Of a DNA stretch of 44,030 bases, positions 1 to 9,086 are shown one piece after another (the stretch's first letter is position 1; each line of letters opens with the position of its first letter). The translations under genes were made by a program, and so were the position numbers. Origin of the DNA: Cryobacterium melibiosiphilum (GTDB lineage Bacteria > Actinomycetota > Actinomycetes > Actinomycetales > Microbacteriaceae). The notes under the pieces were generated by a model that saw nothing but the letters and a program-made list of their open reading frames with translations, searched no databases and was not told where the DNA came from. Location of the stretch: assembly GCF_003602235.1 (NCBI RefSeq), contig NZ_QZVS01000061.1, positions 1 through 44,030 on the forward strand. Direction: 5' to 3'.

Positions 1-142
1 GGAACAACCCCCGCCAACCCAAAGCCGGAAAACTCCGCCCCCTGCGCCGACCCGGAAACTCTTAGCGTGTTATTTATTCCGTTTCGTGAGCTGACCCCAC
101 CCTGCATGCGATGGCGTTCAGGATCTGAGTCGGAAATGGCTG

Positions 143-604
143 TCAGGACGGCTTTTTACGGAGCCTGTTCCAGAAGCCAAAAAGCCATATAGGCAGAAAC
201 GCGCCGCCCAGGCTGAAGATGAGGGCCATGAGGACGACTGGCGCTGTGTTGGGCAGGAGCAGCAAATATATTAACGCATAACTCAGGCCCTCTAGGGCTG
301 CCGCGCCGACGACCGCGAGCTTGGTCCTGCGATTCATATTCGCTGTTCGCGTTTGACGCTTCGCTATGGTCTCGAATGTCGCCCAAGCTAAGACCGACAT
401 TGTCCAGCTTGCGGGGATGACGAGGATCACCCCGAATCCGAGCTGTGTACCCACACTGTTTGTGAGAAACATCTGGCCGGTGAGGCTTACCAATGCCCAG
501 CCAGCACCATAGTAGATGCCAAGTTGTAGCGCGCGGGACGCGCCCCAGAGGATCACCCGCCCTACAACCTCGAGCCGAGGAGTTTCGACTTTGTGACCTC
601 CCAC
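143..604 (-). CDS. Small four-helix membrane protein, unknown function
   Basis: The reading frame from a GTG at 604 encodes about 153 residues with four clear hydrophobic helices and a basic C-terminal tail ending RLRKKPS. The frame is open further upstream, but that part overlaps another gene and reads as arginine-rich shadow sequence, so I start it at 604; a second GTG at 556 is also possible. It lies just downstream of the conjugation operon on the same strand. No family is recognised. It could be an accessory membrane protein of the transfer system (inference from position only). Confidence 0.5.
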   Translation of the reverse strand: MGGHKVETPRLEVVGRVILWGASRALQLGIYYGAGWALVSLTGQMFLTNSVGTQLGFGVILVIPASWTMSVLAWATFETIAKRQTRTANMNRRTKLAVVGAAALEGLSYALIYLLLLPNTAPVVLMALIFSLGGAFLPIWLFGFWNRLRKKPS

Positions 605-615
605 GCGGTGTGAGC

Positions 616-996
616 TCAGTTGATCCACGCCCACGAGCCGTCGCCGGGATATCCACCGGCGGTACCGATGTAATTCTCGACGAATTGGCCCCAGTTGGAC
701 TTTGCGCCGAACTGGTAAGCCGCTTGCGGAACCCCTGCAGGATTCGAGTTCATGATGGAACCATAGACCGTGAATCGCATTGTTTCGTTGTTCAGGGGGT
801 CTTCGGCTCCAGTCCACCAATCGAAACTAATCATGGATCCGGCACCATCGACAGGGCTTGCGGCTGCGTCGAACCAGAAGCCAGCGGAGTGTAAGTGAGG
901 GCGTAGCAATGGTGGCCGCAGATACGGAGTTGAGGGGTGGCGTGGCCTGCACAAGTGTGTTTGAGGGTGGCGGAACCAGAGCGTTTTGTCGCTCAT
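616..996 (-). CDS. Uncertain small protein coupled to the DUF4913 gene
   Basis: The start ATG at 996 overlaps the stop of the DUF4913 gene as ATGA, which supports translation. The C-terminal half is protein-like and aromatic (ISFDWWTGAEDP, NWGQFVENYIG, ending WAWIN), resembling a secreted or surface protein. The first ~40 residues are rich in His, Pro and Arg and look like the wrong frame; another frame through 900-960 reads more naturally. A frameshift near 900-920 is therefore possible. No family recognised. Confidence 0.4.
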   Translation of the reverse strand: MSDKTLWFRHPQTHLCRPRHPSTPYLRPPLLRPHLHSAGFWFDAAASPVDGAGSMISFDWWTGAEDPLNNETMRFTVYGSIMNSNPAGVPQAAYQFGAKSNWGQFVENYIGTAGGYPGDGSWAWIN

Positions 997-1700
997 ACCG
1001 TGGCCTCGCGTTCGTCGGGGAACAGTCCTTCTGGGGGCGCGGTGTAGGGCAGCAGGACGCCCTTCTTGTCTGCGCTGGCCGGGTCCATCTTGACGCCAGC
1101 AAACGGGCCGTCAGGGCTGAACAACACGCCCATGTGATGGTCGGCGTGGTCGCGCCACCAGACACTCATGCCGGTGCTCGGGTCTTGCCGCAGCTTCTCC
1201 CACGCGCGCCACAGAGCATCGAGACGGATCACGGCTTCGTCGTACTCCCACCACTTGGCAGCCCACACCCGTTGTCCGGGTGACAGCGGGCGGCGGTATG
1301 CACCGATCAGGTATTCGCGCACGAATTCATCGACGGAGCCGTAGTACAGCGGCGGCTCCGTCTCATCCGGTTCGGGGTCGTCGTTGATCGCGGCGAGTTG
1401 CTGCTTGACTGCATCGGTCGCGGCTGTCTCGACGCGGATGCGCAGATCGTCCAACAGGTCTTCATCTAATGCGTCGGCGACGGCCTCCTCGACAGCGTGC
1501 GAGACCACGGCCGTTACCTGCTTGCGGATGGCCTTCTGGAAAGACGCCGCCACCAGATCAGCCGTCAGCTCCCGCAGGTCGACGCCGAACGCCGAGCCCG
1601 GTTCGCGCCGCTCGCGCGGGCGCTCGGGCTCGTCGCCGTCGACGTCGGCGCCGAACGGTTCAGCCTCGATACCCGGCTCGTCGTCTCCCCAGCCGCTCAT
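993..1700 (-). CDS. DUF4913 family conjugation-associated protein
   Basis: About 235 residues. The N-terminal ~60 residues are acidic (MSGWGDDEPGIE), followed by a helical region around 'KAIRKQVTAVVSHAVEEAV' and a C-terminal domain with the DUF4913 pattern of a tyrosine/tryptophan-rich segment (RVWAAKWWEYDEAV), then WWRDHADHHMGVL and a PFAGV end. Proteins of this family commonly lie beside the coupling protein gene in actinobacterial conjugative elements; their role is unknown. The ATG at 1700 overlaps the stop of the coupling protein gene (TGATG), which fixes the start although the frame is open 45 codons further upstream. It is probably cytoplasmic and could be an accessory of the coupling protein (inference). 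Confidence 0.8.
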   Translation of the reverse strand: MSGWGDDEPGIEAEPFGADVDGDEPERPRERREPGSAFGVDLRELTADLVAASFQKAIRKQVTAVVSHAVEEAVADALDEDLLDDLRIRVETAATDAVKQQLAAINDDPEPDETEPPLYYGSVDEFVREYLIGAYRRPLSPGQRVWAAKWWEYDEAVIRLDALWRAWEKLRQDPSTGMSVWWRDHADHHMGVLFSPDGPFAGVKMDPASADKKGVLLPYTAPPEGLFPDEREATV

Positions 1701-3493
1701 CAGGCGTCCCTCGTCGCTTCGGCATGCTCCACGGCCACCAGCTCGGTCTCTGCCTGCTGGATCGTCTGCTGCGCCTGAGGATCGTGCGCCGCGATCGACG
1801 CCTTGACTTGTTCGGCGTGCGGCCCCGTCATCCACGGCTGCGTGCGGATCAGCGTCGGGCGGTTGCCCGACGACAGAACCACGGCGCGACCCTTCGGCAT
1901 GGCCGCAAGGTCGTCGACGCCGAGAATACGTTCACGGTGGAGCTGCTGATTCACGCTGCGCCCGCCGCGGCCGGACGACACCGACGACGACTGTCGGTCG
2001 TAGTCACCGATCAGCTTGGAAAGCTGTTCAAGGAATGCATCCTCCGACACGCCACCTCCGTAGACCTTGATGTTGGACGCGCTCCACAACTTGCGCATCC
2101 CGGACTCGCCCCACACATCGACGCCCTGTGACCAGGACTGCAAGATCGTCATGAGCACGATCCCACGCGACCCGTAGTGGCTGTAGAGGTTTGGCAGCTC
2201 GCGCCACCGGCAGACGTTCGCAGCCTCGTCGAGAACGCCCAGGAGCGGCACCGCAAGGCGACCGCCGGCAGAGCCAGCGGCCAGCTCCTCCGCGGCCTCC
2301 ACCACCGCGACAGTGAGGGCGGTGACCAGGGGGCCGGCGGTGCCTCGACCTTCCTTGGAGAGCGAGTAGAGCGTGCCGCCATCGCGCACGAACGCAACCG
2401 GGTCGAAGTGGGGCCGGCGGTCGTCGGCGGAGGTTTCCCAGGTCGGGTTCACCCAGGCTGCCACCTGGCGGTTGGTGAGGCACGACGCCATCTGCTGCGC
2501 CGTGCCGTAGATGCCGCCACGCTGCTTCTCGGGAGCGTTGACCACGCCGCGTACCTGATCGGCCGTGAGCGTGTATCCGTGCGAGCGCAGGATACCGACA
2601 GGTTCATCCTCTGTCGGCTGCGTCAGCCACGAGTATACGTCGGTGATCGGACGCTGGTCGAGGGCCGCGGCGAGTAGGAGCCCCGCAAGGAGGTCTTGCC
2701 CCGCCGGGTCAAAGTAGGCATCCGTCTTGGCTCCCGGATCGCGTGAGCCCGACGCGAAGTGATCGGCCAGCTTGGCGGCCTTCACTTCATCGGTCACGTA
2801 GCTCAGAGGGTTCCACCACCACGTAGGGTTTTCCAGCGAGATTCCCTGAGGGTCGAACACCCACACCGGACCGGCCGAGGCACGGACGTCGCGTGTGGCG
2901 TCTACGACGTCGCGCTTGTTCGACGTCACGAGCACGCTACCGGGTGCGGTGAGGATAGCCGGCACGGCACGACTGGTCGTCTTACCCGTGCGCGGCCCCC
3001 AAATATCGATGTGCATGTCCTCCCACGTCCCGAACAACGGGGCGTTGCCGAGCGTCTTACCGATCGGCACACCGAAGCTGTCACGGACGCCGAGGCGTTC
3101 AGCCTGTTTGATGGCGTTTTGCTTGCTCACTCCCTCGATGTCTTTCCCACGGCCCATGTATGGCGCTGCACGATCGACCCGGGTCCGGCGCTTCCGGTAG
3201 CGGGTGAAGGCGATGAGGATCAGCACGAACAGCGCGAGGACGAGGGCGCCGAGCCCGGCGACGATGAACGTCCCGGCCGCCGGCCAGGCGAGCTGGCCGC
3301 CGAAGGTCTGCATGATGACCACGAACGGGTCTCCCGGCACGGCAACGCCGTCCTCGTCGATCGCGTGGCCGAGGTGCTGCGCCACGTTCACGACGATCAG
3401 GGCGATGAACACGCCGCCAATCGCGAGCATTAGAAGCAGGGTCTCGGTGGTGAATCCGCCGGGATCGCGCCGCCGGTTGTTGGGCTGGCTCAT
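1700..3493 (-). CDS. Type IV coupling protein, VirD4/TraG-like ATPase
   Basis: 597 residues. Two N-terminal transmembrane helices (about 17-38 and 73-97) are followed by a cytoplasmic RecA-like ATPase domain with Walker A GPRTGKTTS at 166-174 and a Walker B-like VPLLGVLDEAAN at about 415-426. Phrases such as VTSNKRDVV, VWVFDPQGI and the late 'ILQSWSQG' block are typical of VirD4/TraG coupling proteins, which recruit the relaxase-DNA complex and pump it into the secretion channel. The length is usual for actinobacterial members. It lies between the VirB4-like gene (4-bp ATGA overlap at 3490-3493) and the DUF4913 gene (1-bp overlap), indicating one operon. Function is well supported; the exact subfamily is not resolved. 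Confidence 0.93.
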   Translation of the reverse strand: MSQPNNRRRDPGGFTTETLLLMLAIGGVFIALIVVNVAQHLGHAIDEDGVAVPGDPFVVIMQTFGGQLAWPAAGTFIVAGLGALVLALFVLILIAFTRYRKRRTRVDRAAPYMGRGKDIEGVSKQNAIKQAERLGVRDSFGVPIGKTLGNAPLFGTWEDMHIDIWGPRTGKTTSRAVPAILTAPGSVLVTSNKRDVVDATRDVRASAGPVWVFDPQGISLENPTWWWNPLSYVTDEVKAAKLADHFASGSRDPGAKTDAYFDPAGQDLLAGLLLAAALDQRPITDVYSWLTQPTEDEPVGILRSHGYTLTADQVRGVVNAPEKQRGGIYGTAQQMASCLTNRQVAAWVNPTWETSADDRRPHFDPVAFVRDGGTLYSLSKEGRGTAGPLVTALTVAVVEAAEELAAGSAGGRLAVPLLGVLDEAANVCRWRELPNLYSHYGSRGIVLMTILQSWSQGVDVWGESGMRKLWSASNIKVYGGGVSEDAFLEQLSKLIGDYDRQSSSVSSGRGGRSVNQQLHRERILGVDDLAAMPKGRAVVLSSGNRPTLIRTQPWMTGPHAEQVKASIAAHDPQAQQTIQQAETELVAVEHAEATRDA

Positions 3494-5172
3494 GACACCC
3501 TCTCCTCTCGCTCTTCGATAATCTCATCGACCACTTCGAGGGCACGCTGACCGACCCGCGACTGGGCGTGCCACAGCTTGTTGGTGTCGTTGGTCGATTT
3601 CTCGGTCTCGGTGAGTTTCACGGAGAGCGGAATGCCGGGCCGCCCGCCCACTTTGATGAGGAACTTTCCTCGTCCCGGAGGTTCGGTCTCCTGGCTTGTG
3701 GCGGGGTCCCACGACGGCGGGGCAGACCACCCCATCAACAGGTCTTGTTCTGCTTTGGAGACCGGCACCGCCGCCGACAACAGAGGTATTTCGGCTTGCG
3801 GAAGACCACCAATGATGACCATCCCGGCGCGCTCTACAAAACCTCGCGCCTTCATTCGCTCCTCTTCCGTTGGCAGGGAGTCCAGGTCGCGCATCGTGTG
3901 TGTAATCATCGCCTGGCCGACGCCGTACGAACGGTTTAGACGGGTGAGAGAGTCGACGCGGTCGACCATGCCTGGACCCGAGCGGAGTGCCTGCCACAGC
4001 TCGTCCATGACGACGAAGTAGTGCCGTTGTGGTTCTAGACCCGCGGCCGCCAGAGTGTTTGCGACGTTGACGGTCGCGAACCCGTTTGACCAGCAAGCCA
4101 ACAGGGTTGCGGCGCGCAGGTCGACGTCGGTCTCTTTCAGCCCTGAGATGTCGTAGACCACTGGACGGTCACGCTGCATCGGGTTGGTGGTGGGTCGAGA
4201 GAACGTCTCTCCGAGACGTCCGCCACGCGCAAGGCTGATGAGCGAGGCTTCCAGCGCGCGGGTGATTCGCTGATACTGCGTGAAGTCCCCGCGGTCCACG
4301 GCGACTTCACGCAGCTCAGTTGGTCCTTGCTGCACTACTTCGAGGAGGTCAGCCAGGATGGGCACCCGGTCCGTAATCGTGCGGTCGAGCACACGCAAGC
4401 CTTGGTCGATGATCGACTCTTCGACGTCTGTCGGCGGTTCCTTGCGCAGGATAGACAGCAGCGCCGAGACCATAGTCAGCCGCCGACCGTGGGCGTCCGC
4501 CTCAATTTCCTTGGCCTCCTGATCGAACCCGGCGGCGCGCAGCTTGGCGGCCGCCTCAGTTGATTCTCCGGGATCGAGCACGTTCAGATTCCCGCGGCCA
4601 CGGCCCAGCCGAATGACTTGGCCCCCCAAGGCCTTGATCAGGTCAACATAGTCGGGTTTGAGGTCTCCGAGAACGAACGGGATCGACCCGAAGCCGGAGA
4701 GCCCAGTAGCCATTCGGCGGACGAGGGTCGATTTCCCGAGTGCCGGGAGACCCATTATGAACACGCTGGGGTTGTTGATCAGTTTGGCGCGCTGAAACCA
4801 CGAAATCGGGTCCCCGCAGACGGTCGCTCCCGTGTGGATGTGACGCCCGAGGGGAACGCCCACCATCGGCGTGCCGGCACCGATCGAGTACGGCCACAGG
4901 CCGCAGACTTGAACGGTGGTGCCACGCCATTCTGTAGGAGCGTGCACAAGCGTTGAAGAACCGCCCCCGCGGCCGATCCAGCCGCGCGCCGTAGGGCGCT
5001 TCGGTCGCACGGAAAGCTCTGGCGGTTCGTCGGCCGAGACGTTCGCATCGCGCCGGCTACGAGCGGGCTGGCGCGGTTGCTTGCGGCCGCTGAGGATGAT
5101 GACAGCGATGATGATAGCCATCAGGACGACCAGGCCGCCGAGGCCTAATAGGGCGATCTGATCGGGGGTCAT
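3490..5172 (-). CDS. VirB4-like conjugation ATPase
   Basis: 560 residues with one N-terminal membrane helix (about 5-28), a basic linker, then an ATPase domain carrying Walker A GLPALGKST at 141-149 and Walker B YFVVMDE at 385-391. The stretch VFIMGLPALGKSTLVRRM, the 'VLGDLKPDYVDLIKALGG' segment and the late HTMRDLDSL block fit VirB4/TraE-type ATPases, which energise assembly of the type IV secretion channel at the inner face of the membrane. It is shorter than full VirB4 proteins because the N-terminal VirB4 portion appears to be supplied by the separate SCO6880-like protein encoded immediately upstream (inference). TAATG overlap upstream and ATGA overlap downstream imply translational coupling. 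Confidence 0.92.
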   Translation of the reverse strand: MTPDQIALLGLGGLVVLMAIIIAVIILSGRKQPRQPARSRRDANVSADEPPELSVRPKRPTARGWIGRGGGSSTLVHAPTEWRGTTVQVCGLWPYSIGAGTPMVGVPLGRHIHTGATVCGDPISWFQRAKLINNPSVFIMGLPALGKSTLVRRMATGLSGFGSIPFVLGDLKPDYVDLIKALGGQVIRLGRGRGNLNVLDPGESTEAAAKLRAAGFDQEAKEIEADAHGRRLTMVSALLSILRKEPPTDVEESIIDQGLRVLDRTITDRVPILADLLEVVQQGPTELREVAVDRGDFTQYQRITRALEASLISLARGGRLGETFSRPTTNPMQRDRPVVYDISGLKETDVDLRAATLLACWSNGFATVNVANTLAAAGLEPQRHYFVVMDELWQALRSGPGMVDRVDSLTRLNRSYGVGQAMITHTMRDLDSLPTEEERMKARGFVERAGMVIIGGLPQAEIPLLSAAVPVSKAEQDLLMGWSAPPSWDPATSQETEPPGRGKFLIKVGGRPGIPLSVKLTETEKSTNDTNKLWHAQSRVGQRALEVVDEIIEEREERVS

Positions 5173-6686
5173 TACAGCTTCTCTCTGAGAGTCGAGGGAA
5201 CTTGCATGTGCTTGGTCAACACGAGACCGAGTGGCAGTGCCGCAGCGAACGCGGAATCCTGCGACCCGTATACGGGCCGCAGTCGGAGCCGGGCCGTGGC
5301 CGAGAGGTTGTCGACTGCCGCGCGGGCGTCCTGTTCCTTGTGGGGGTCGATCACCGTCGCGGTGACCAGGATGGCGAAGTTCACCAGGCCGGCCCCGCTG
5401 GCCTCTTCTGAGGCCGTCGCCGCGGCCGCCCGGACAGCGAGCGTGTCGCGTGCCTGAGGCTTGCGCGTGGACGATGCGCGGAACTCAGCCGCTCGCAGGT
5501 CGGTTTCGACCATCGCCGCAGCACGGGCCGCGTCGACGGGCTTGTAGAGCAGGGTGACGCGCTTGCGCGCAATGTCCCGGTGTGGGGCGAGCAGCCGAGC
5601 GAGGACGCCCGACTGCACGTTGCCACGCGGCGCTTGTGTCATCGCCCAGGTGATCGAACGGGCCGAGTCGTGCTTGTAGCCATCCCACGACGCCTGAGCG
5701 GCCGTTGGGCCGACGTCGGTCCACAGTAGCTCGGGCACTTCGCCGTCAGCGTGTGCATCGTCGATCAGCGTCGCGGCCGCCGGGTCGTAGGCCACGCGGA
5801 TCACTTCGCACAGCTCTTGCGCCGACAACGGGTGCGCAGCGCCCGCTCCGGTCGCCTGCAAGGTGGCCGTCAAACCGGCCAAACGTGATGCGAGCTCGTG
5901 CGCCATTTCGTCGGCCTCGCGACCCTTCGCACCCTTTCGGGGCGCGGCCGTGAACGTGAGTACGACATATGCCTTCACCGTCGAGGAGCCCGCCGGATAC
6001 GTGACGACGGTTTCCCCAAGCATCGCCTTGGCAAACTCCGGGGCATTCGGATCGATGTTGGACTCGACCTCACGGCGCAGACGATGGCCCGAGTCGGGCG
6101 CAGTCTCGACCGTGACTGATGCGGCTTCCAAGTTGGGCTCATCGGCCAGGTTAGCCAGCCAGTGCCCCCAGTCGGCCACCCACATGTCGATCTGCTCCTG
6201 ATCGACCAGGGCCGCACCATCCGGCTCGGTCCCGATAACGACCGAATACGTCTTGGTCTGAGGCGTGTAGAGCAGCGCGAACGGACGCGCGTACGAGTCC
6301 AGGTGCTCCGTGAGGCGCGTGGGAGCTGCGATTCCGGGGAGCTGATATGTACCCCACTCCGTGCGGCCCAGCGGCCCCGAGCGATACAAGTTTGACCCCC
6401 GCGACTTCGAGACGAACCAGCCCGCACGGGTCGATGCGCGGCTAAGTACGCTCCGCCCATCGCCGTCGCGGGTGACCATCAGCGCGATCACTACCGCCAT
6501 ACCCAAACCAGTGAAGAACGCGCCGAGCAGGCCCGCCGGGCTCATCAGCACGATCAGAACGAGGAATAGGCCGACGAACAGACCCACCGTTCCGACCGTG
6601 CCGAGGCCCAGTAGGCCGGGCGACGTTGGACGTCGCCAATTGCCGTAGGTGCGCAGACCCCGCAATGATGTATTTGCAGCGCTCAT
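5172..6686 (-). CDS. SCO6880-like conjugal transfer protein
   Basis: 504 residues. A short basic N-terminus (LRTYGNWRRPTSPGL) precedes two closely spaced membrane helices (about 24-48 and 52-71), then a soluble domain with no P-loop. This architecture and the placement just before a VirB4-like ATPase match the SCO6880 family found in actinobacterial type IV secretion loci, which resembles a VirB3-like membrane hairpin joined to the N-terminal half of VirB4. It would sit at the inner membrane and dock the ATPase (inference). It overlaps its neighbours by one base at each end (TAATG at 6686 and at 5172), so the three proteins are probably made in fixed ratio. Confidence 0.85.
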   Translation of the reverse strand: MSAANTSLRGLRTYGNWRRPTSPGLLGLGTVGTVGLFVGLFLVLIVLMSPAGLLGAFFTGLGMAVVIALMVTRDGDGRSVLSRASTRAGWFVSKSRGSNLYRSGPLGRTEWGTYQLPGIAAPTRLTEHLDSYARPFALLYTPQTKTYSVVIGTEPDGAALVDQEQIDMWVADWGHWLANLADEPNLEAASVTVETAPDSGHRLRREVESNIDPNAPEFAKAMLGETVVTYPAGSSTVKAYVVLTFTAAPRKGAKGREADEMAHELASRLAGLTATLQATGAGAAHPLSAQELCEVIRVAYDPAAATLIDDAHADGEVPELLWTDVGPTAAQASWDGYKHDSARSITWAMTQAPRGNVQSGVLARLLAPHRDIARKRVTLLYKPVDAARAAAMVETDLRAAEFRASSTRKPQARDTLAVRAAAATASEEASGAGLVNFAILVTATVIDPHKEQDARAAVDNLSATARLRLRPVYGSQDSAFAAALPLGLVLTKHMQVPSTLREKL

Positions 6687-8335
6687 TAGTTATCGCTCCC
6701 TTCTCCAGTTGCTTGGTTGCCGACGTCTTGTGCGGCCCCCTTTGCTGCATCGCCAGCGGTCTTAGCCGCTCCGATCGCTGCACCCGCAGCTATTCCGATC
6801 GGCCCGCCCGCTGCACCTGCAGCAGATCCACCACCGGCCGCAGCAGCAGCTCCACCGCCGGCCGCCGCGCCACCCGCAGCAGCTCCACCACCCGCGGACG
6901 CACCGCCTCCGGCACCGCCACCGGCCGCCGCAGCTCCCGCTCCCGTCCCAGCCGAAGTCGCGCCGGAGCTGCTTGCAGCACCAGATGATCCGCTGGCATC
7001 AGCCGAAGGCGTGGACGACTGCTGCGCGCCAGTGCTACCCGAGGGACTACCGCTGCCGCCGCCGCTGTCGTCACCATCACCTCCACCACCTCCGCCGCCT
7101 GACCCGGAGGACAGGCGACCAAGGGCCGCTGCGCCGGACGGCAGAGCAGCCAGCGCTCCCAGCGCGAGAGCACCGCCCGCGCCGGCCGCCATGCTACCTA
7201 CGAGCGGCGTCACGAATCTCATGAGCGCCGGCATCGCGAACAACGCCAGCACCATCAGCATGAGGCCGGTGAGTACGGCCAGGAGACCGGTTCCGTCATC
7301 TTTGAAAACGTCGGTGCCGGTGAGTTGGAACGCGGTTGCGTAGACGATCGCGGCGGCCGGCTTGTAGAGGATGAAAGCGATGAGCCATCCGACGTTCTTG
7401 TTGAACCAGCTTTTTCCCATTTCGGTGTTCGTGGCCGCCGCCGACAGAGGGAGAATGCCCGTCAGGATGACGAGCATCCCGCCGCGGGCGACCATCAGCA
7501 CGATCTGGAACGCCGCCGCGAGTATCGCGATCAGGCCCAGAATAATGATGAGCAAGGCACCGAGGCCGCCAGCTTGCGGATTCGTCGTGAGAGCCAGTAG
7601 TGCAGCGATGTTGCCGCCGAAGCACGCCCCATCACCAGCGACGTCACAGTCCAGCGACCCGTTGATGATCCAGATCGAGAATTGATCGAACGCGGAGACA
7701 AGCAGCCCCACGATTGTCACACCAGACCCTGCCACGACGATCAGCGTCAACAGACTCTTGATCGTCTCCCGGCCAGGCTCGGCCCGCTGTTCCCACACCA
7801 TCTTGGCCCCGCCGATCACGATCGAGACCACCGCAGCCGCTCCCATGTACCACCAGAGCGAGGACTGCAAAAAGAACACCGCGCCGCCCGCGCCCTGTGG
7901 GCCGGAGGGCAGAAGACCGGATACAAAGCCCGTCGCGCCGCCCATGAGGATCACCGCGCCCAAGATCAGGCCGATACGGCCGACCGCTGCGACACCCTCG
8001 CCATTCCGGATGCGCGTCGCGATCATTGCCCCCAAGATCACGATCGACAACGCCGCAATCGTGAACGATATCCAGGTGACATAACCGAGGATCGTCACAA
8101 TGCCCTCAGACCCCGGAGCGGAGCTGCCGGCGCTGATCGTCGAGGTTTCGCCTCCCGAACCCGTGAGATTCGGGGTGCCAACGTTCACCCAAAGGGTTCC
8201 GAGCGATCCCACCGCCGTACCGAAGGCCTCGAGAACGGCATTAGCCATGTTCTCGATCGCGTCACCTACGGCGCTGTTCACCCATTCATCGACTGCGCAG
8301 TCCAGCTCCAAGAATCCGCAGTCTGCCTCGTCCAT
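6686..8335 (-). CDS. VirB6/TrbL-like polytopic channel protein with Gly/Ala-rich tail
   Basis: 549 residues. After an acidic N-terminus (MDEADCGFLELDCAVDEW) there are roughly eight hydrophobic segments between residues 80 and 400, as in TrbL/VirB6 proteins that form the inner-membrane base of the transfer channel. The last ~140 residues are an extreme low-complexity Gly/Ala/Ser tail, probably disordered, ending with a short amphipathic segment. Residues about 75-145 (GSEGIVTILGYVTW ... RNGEG ...) closely resemble the whole of the small VirB2-like protein encoded at 9087-9389. The gene lies 2 bp downstream of the VirB8-like gene and overlaps the SCO6880-like gene by one base. Antisense open frames over the tail are codon-bias shadows. 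Confidence 0.88.
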   Translation of the reverse strand: MDEADCGFLELDCAVDEWVNSAVGDAIENMANAVLEAFGTAVGSLGTLWVNVGTPNLTGSGGETSTISAGSSAPGSEGIVTILGYVTWISFTIAALSIVILGAMIATRIRNGEGVAAVGRIGLILGAVILMGGATGFVSGLLPSGPQGAGGAVFFLQSSLWWYMGAAAVVSIVIGGAKMVWEQRAEPGRETIKSLLTLIVVAGSGVTIVGLLVSAFDQFSIWIINGSLDCDVAGDGACFGGNIAALLALTTNPQAGGLGALLIIILGLIAILAAAFQIVLMVARGGMLVILTGILPLSAAATNTEMGKSWFNKNVGWLIAFILYKPAAAIVYATAFQLTGTDVFKDDGTGLLAVLTGLMLMVLALFAMPALMRFVTPLVGSMAAGAGGALALGALAALPSGAAALGRLSSGSGGGGGGGDGDDSGGGSGSPSGSTGAQQSSTPSADASGSSGAASSSGATSAGTGAGAAAAGGGAGGGASAGGGAAAGGAAAGGGAAAAAGGGSAAGAAGGPIGIAAGAAIGAAKTAGDAAKGAAQDVGNQATGEGSDN

Positions 8336-8337
8336 TG

Positions 8338-9075
8338 CTACTCAGCGCCCCAAGGCGTGTAGCCCGCCAGATTGGGGATTTGCGCGATGCGCGCGGGCTC
8401 AGGGTTGTTGCCGTCGAGCTTCCAATCGCCTGCAATCCAAATCAGCTCGAAGACGACCGAGCCCGTCACCACCTGACCGGCAGTAGTTCCTGCGAATGCA
8501 ATGTCGATCCGTGCGGTGTCGCCTTCGTACGCCAGGACACGGAACCCGGCTACCGAAGCTCGAATTTCTGAGTCCGTTTCGTTGCCGGCCGACGCGAGGA
8601 GATCATTTCGATAAGTTCCCTCCGATAGTGAATAGTCGAGCCAGACTGCGCGCAGATCAGGTGCGAGGGCAGTAACCATGCCGTTTGCGGCAGCGAATAG
8701 AGCCCCCGTGGGTGAGTGCTGAAAGCAGAAACGATAGCCCTCCGGGGCTGTCGCTGCTGGCCCGGCTGTTGAGGACACAGGGTAGGAGTACACGTCTTGG
8801 TACTGCCACTCCGCTTGTGGGGCCGTCGTGACGGTGCCGGTCAATTCCTCGCCGTCGAGTCCACATGCACTCGCACCGCCCGAGTCTGCCGTAGGTTCGG
8901 CGGACGGGGCGGCGGTAGAACTACTGGTCGGATTGGGCTGCGCGTCGCCGCCGTCCCTCGTGGCGACGTTCACGCCCACGATGACGCCGGCAACGACGAG
9001 GGCTGCCACGACGACCGCCGCGACGATGAAGTTCGGGCGGGAGAAAGGGCTCTGCTCGTTCTCTTCGTCAGCCAT
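8338..9075 (-). CDS. Membrane-anchored VirB8-like conjugation protein
   Basis: 245 residues: a short cytoplasmic N-terminus, one strong membrane helix (about 16-38), a Ser/Thr/Pro-rich spacer, and an extracytoplasmic domain of about 170 residues. The domain ends with a strand-turn-strand pattern (VVFELIWIAGDWKLDGN) typical of NTF2-like folds such as VirB8/TcpC, the scaffold proteins of type IV secretion. I infer that role from topology, fold pattern and its place between the VirB2-like and VirB6-like genes; no specific motif proves it. It contains two cysteines (CGLDG, FCFQ) that may pair outside the membrane. It lies 2 bp upstream of the VirB6-like gene. Confidence 0.7.
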   Translation of the reverse strand: MADEENEQSPFSRPNFIVAAVVVAALVVAGVIVGVNVATRDGGDAQPNPTSSSTAAPSAEPTADSGGASACGLDGEELTGTVTTAPQAEWQYQDVYSYPVSSTAGPAATAPEGYRFCFQHSPTGALFAAANGMVTALAPDLRAVWLDYSLSEGTYRNDLLASAGNETDSEIRASVAGFRVLAYEGDTARIDIAFAGTTAGQVVTGSVVFELIWIAGDWKLDGNNPEPARIAQIPNLAGYTPWGAE

Positions 9076-9086
9076 GATCTAGCTCC

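Noticed and set aside
1469..2131. Arg-rich plus-strand open frame
   Set aside because: Shadow of the DUF4913 and coupling protein genes, without a ribosome site or protein-like composition.
6717..7343. Long Pro/Ala-rich open frame on the plus strand
   Set aside because: It is the antisense shadow of the Gly/Ala-rich tail of the VirB6-like protein.
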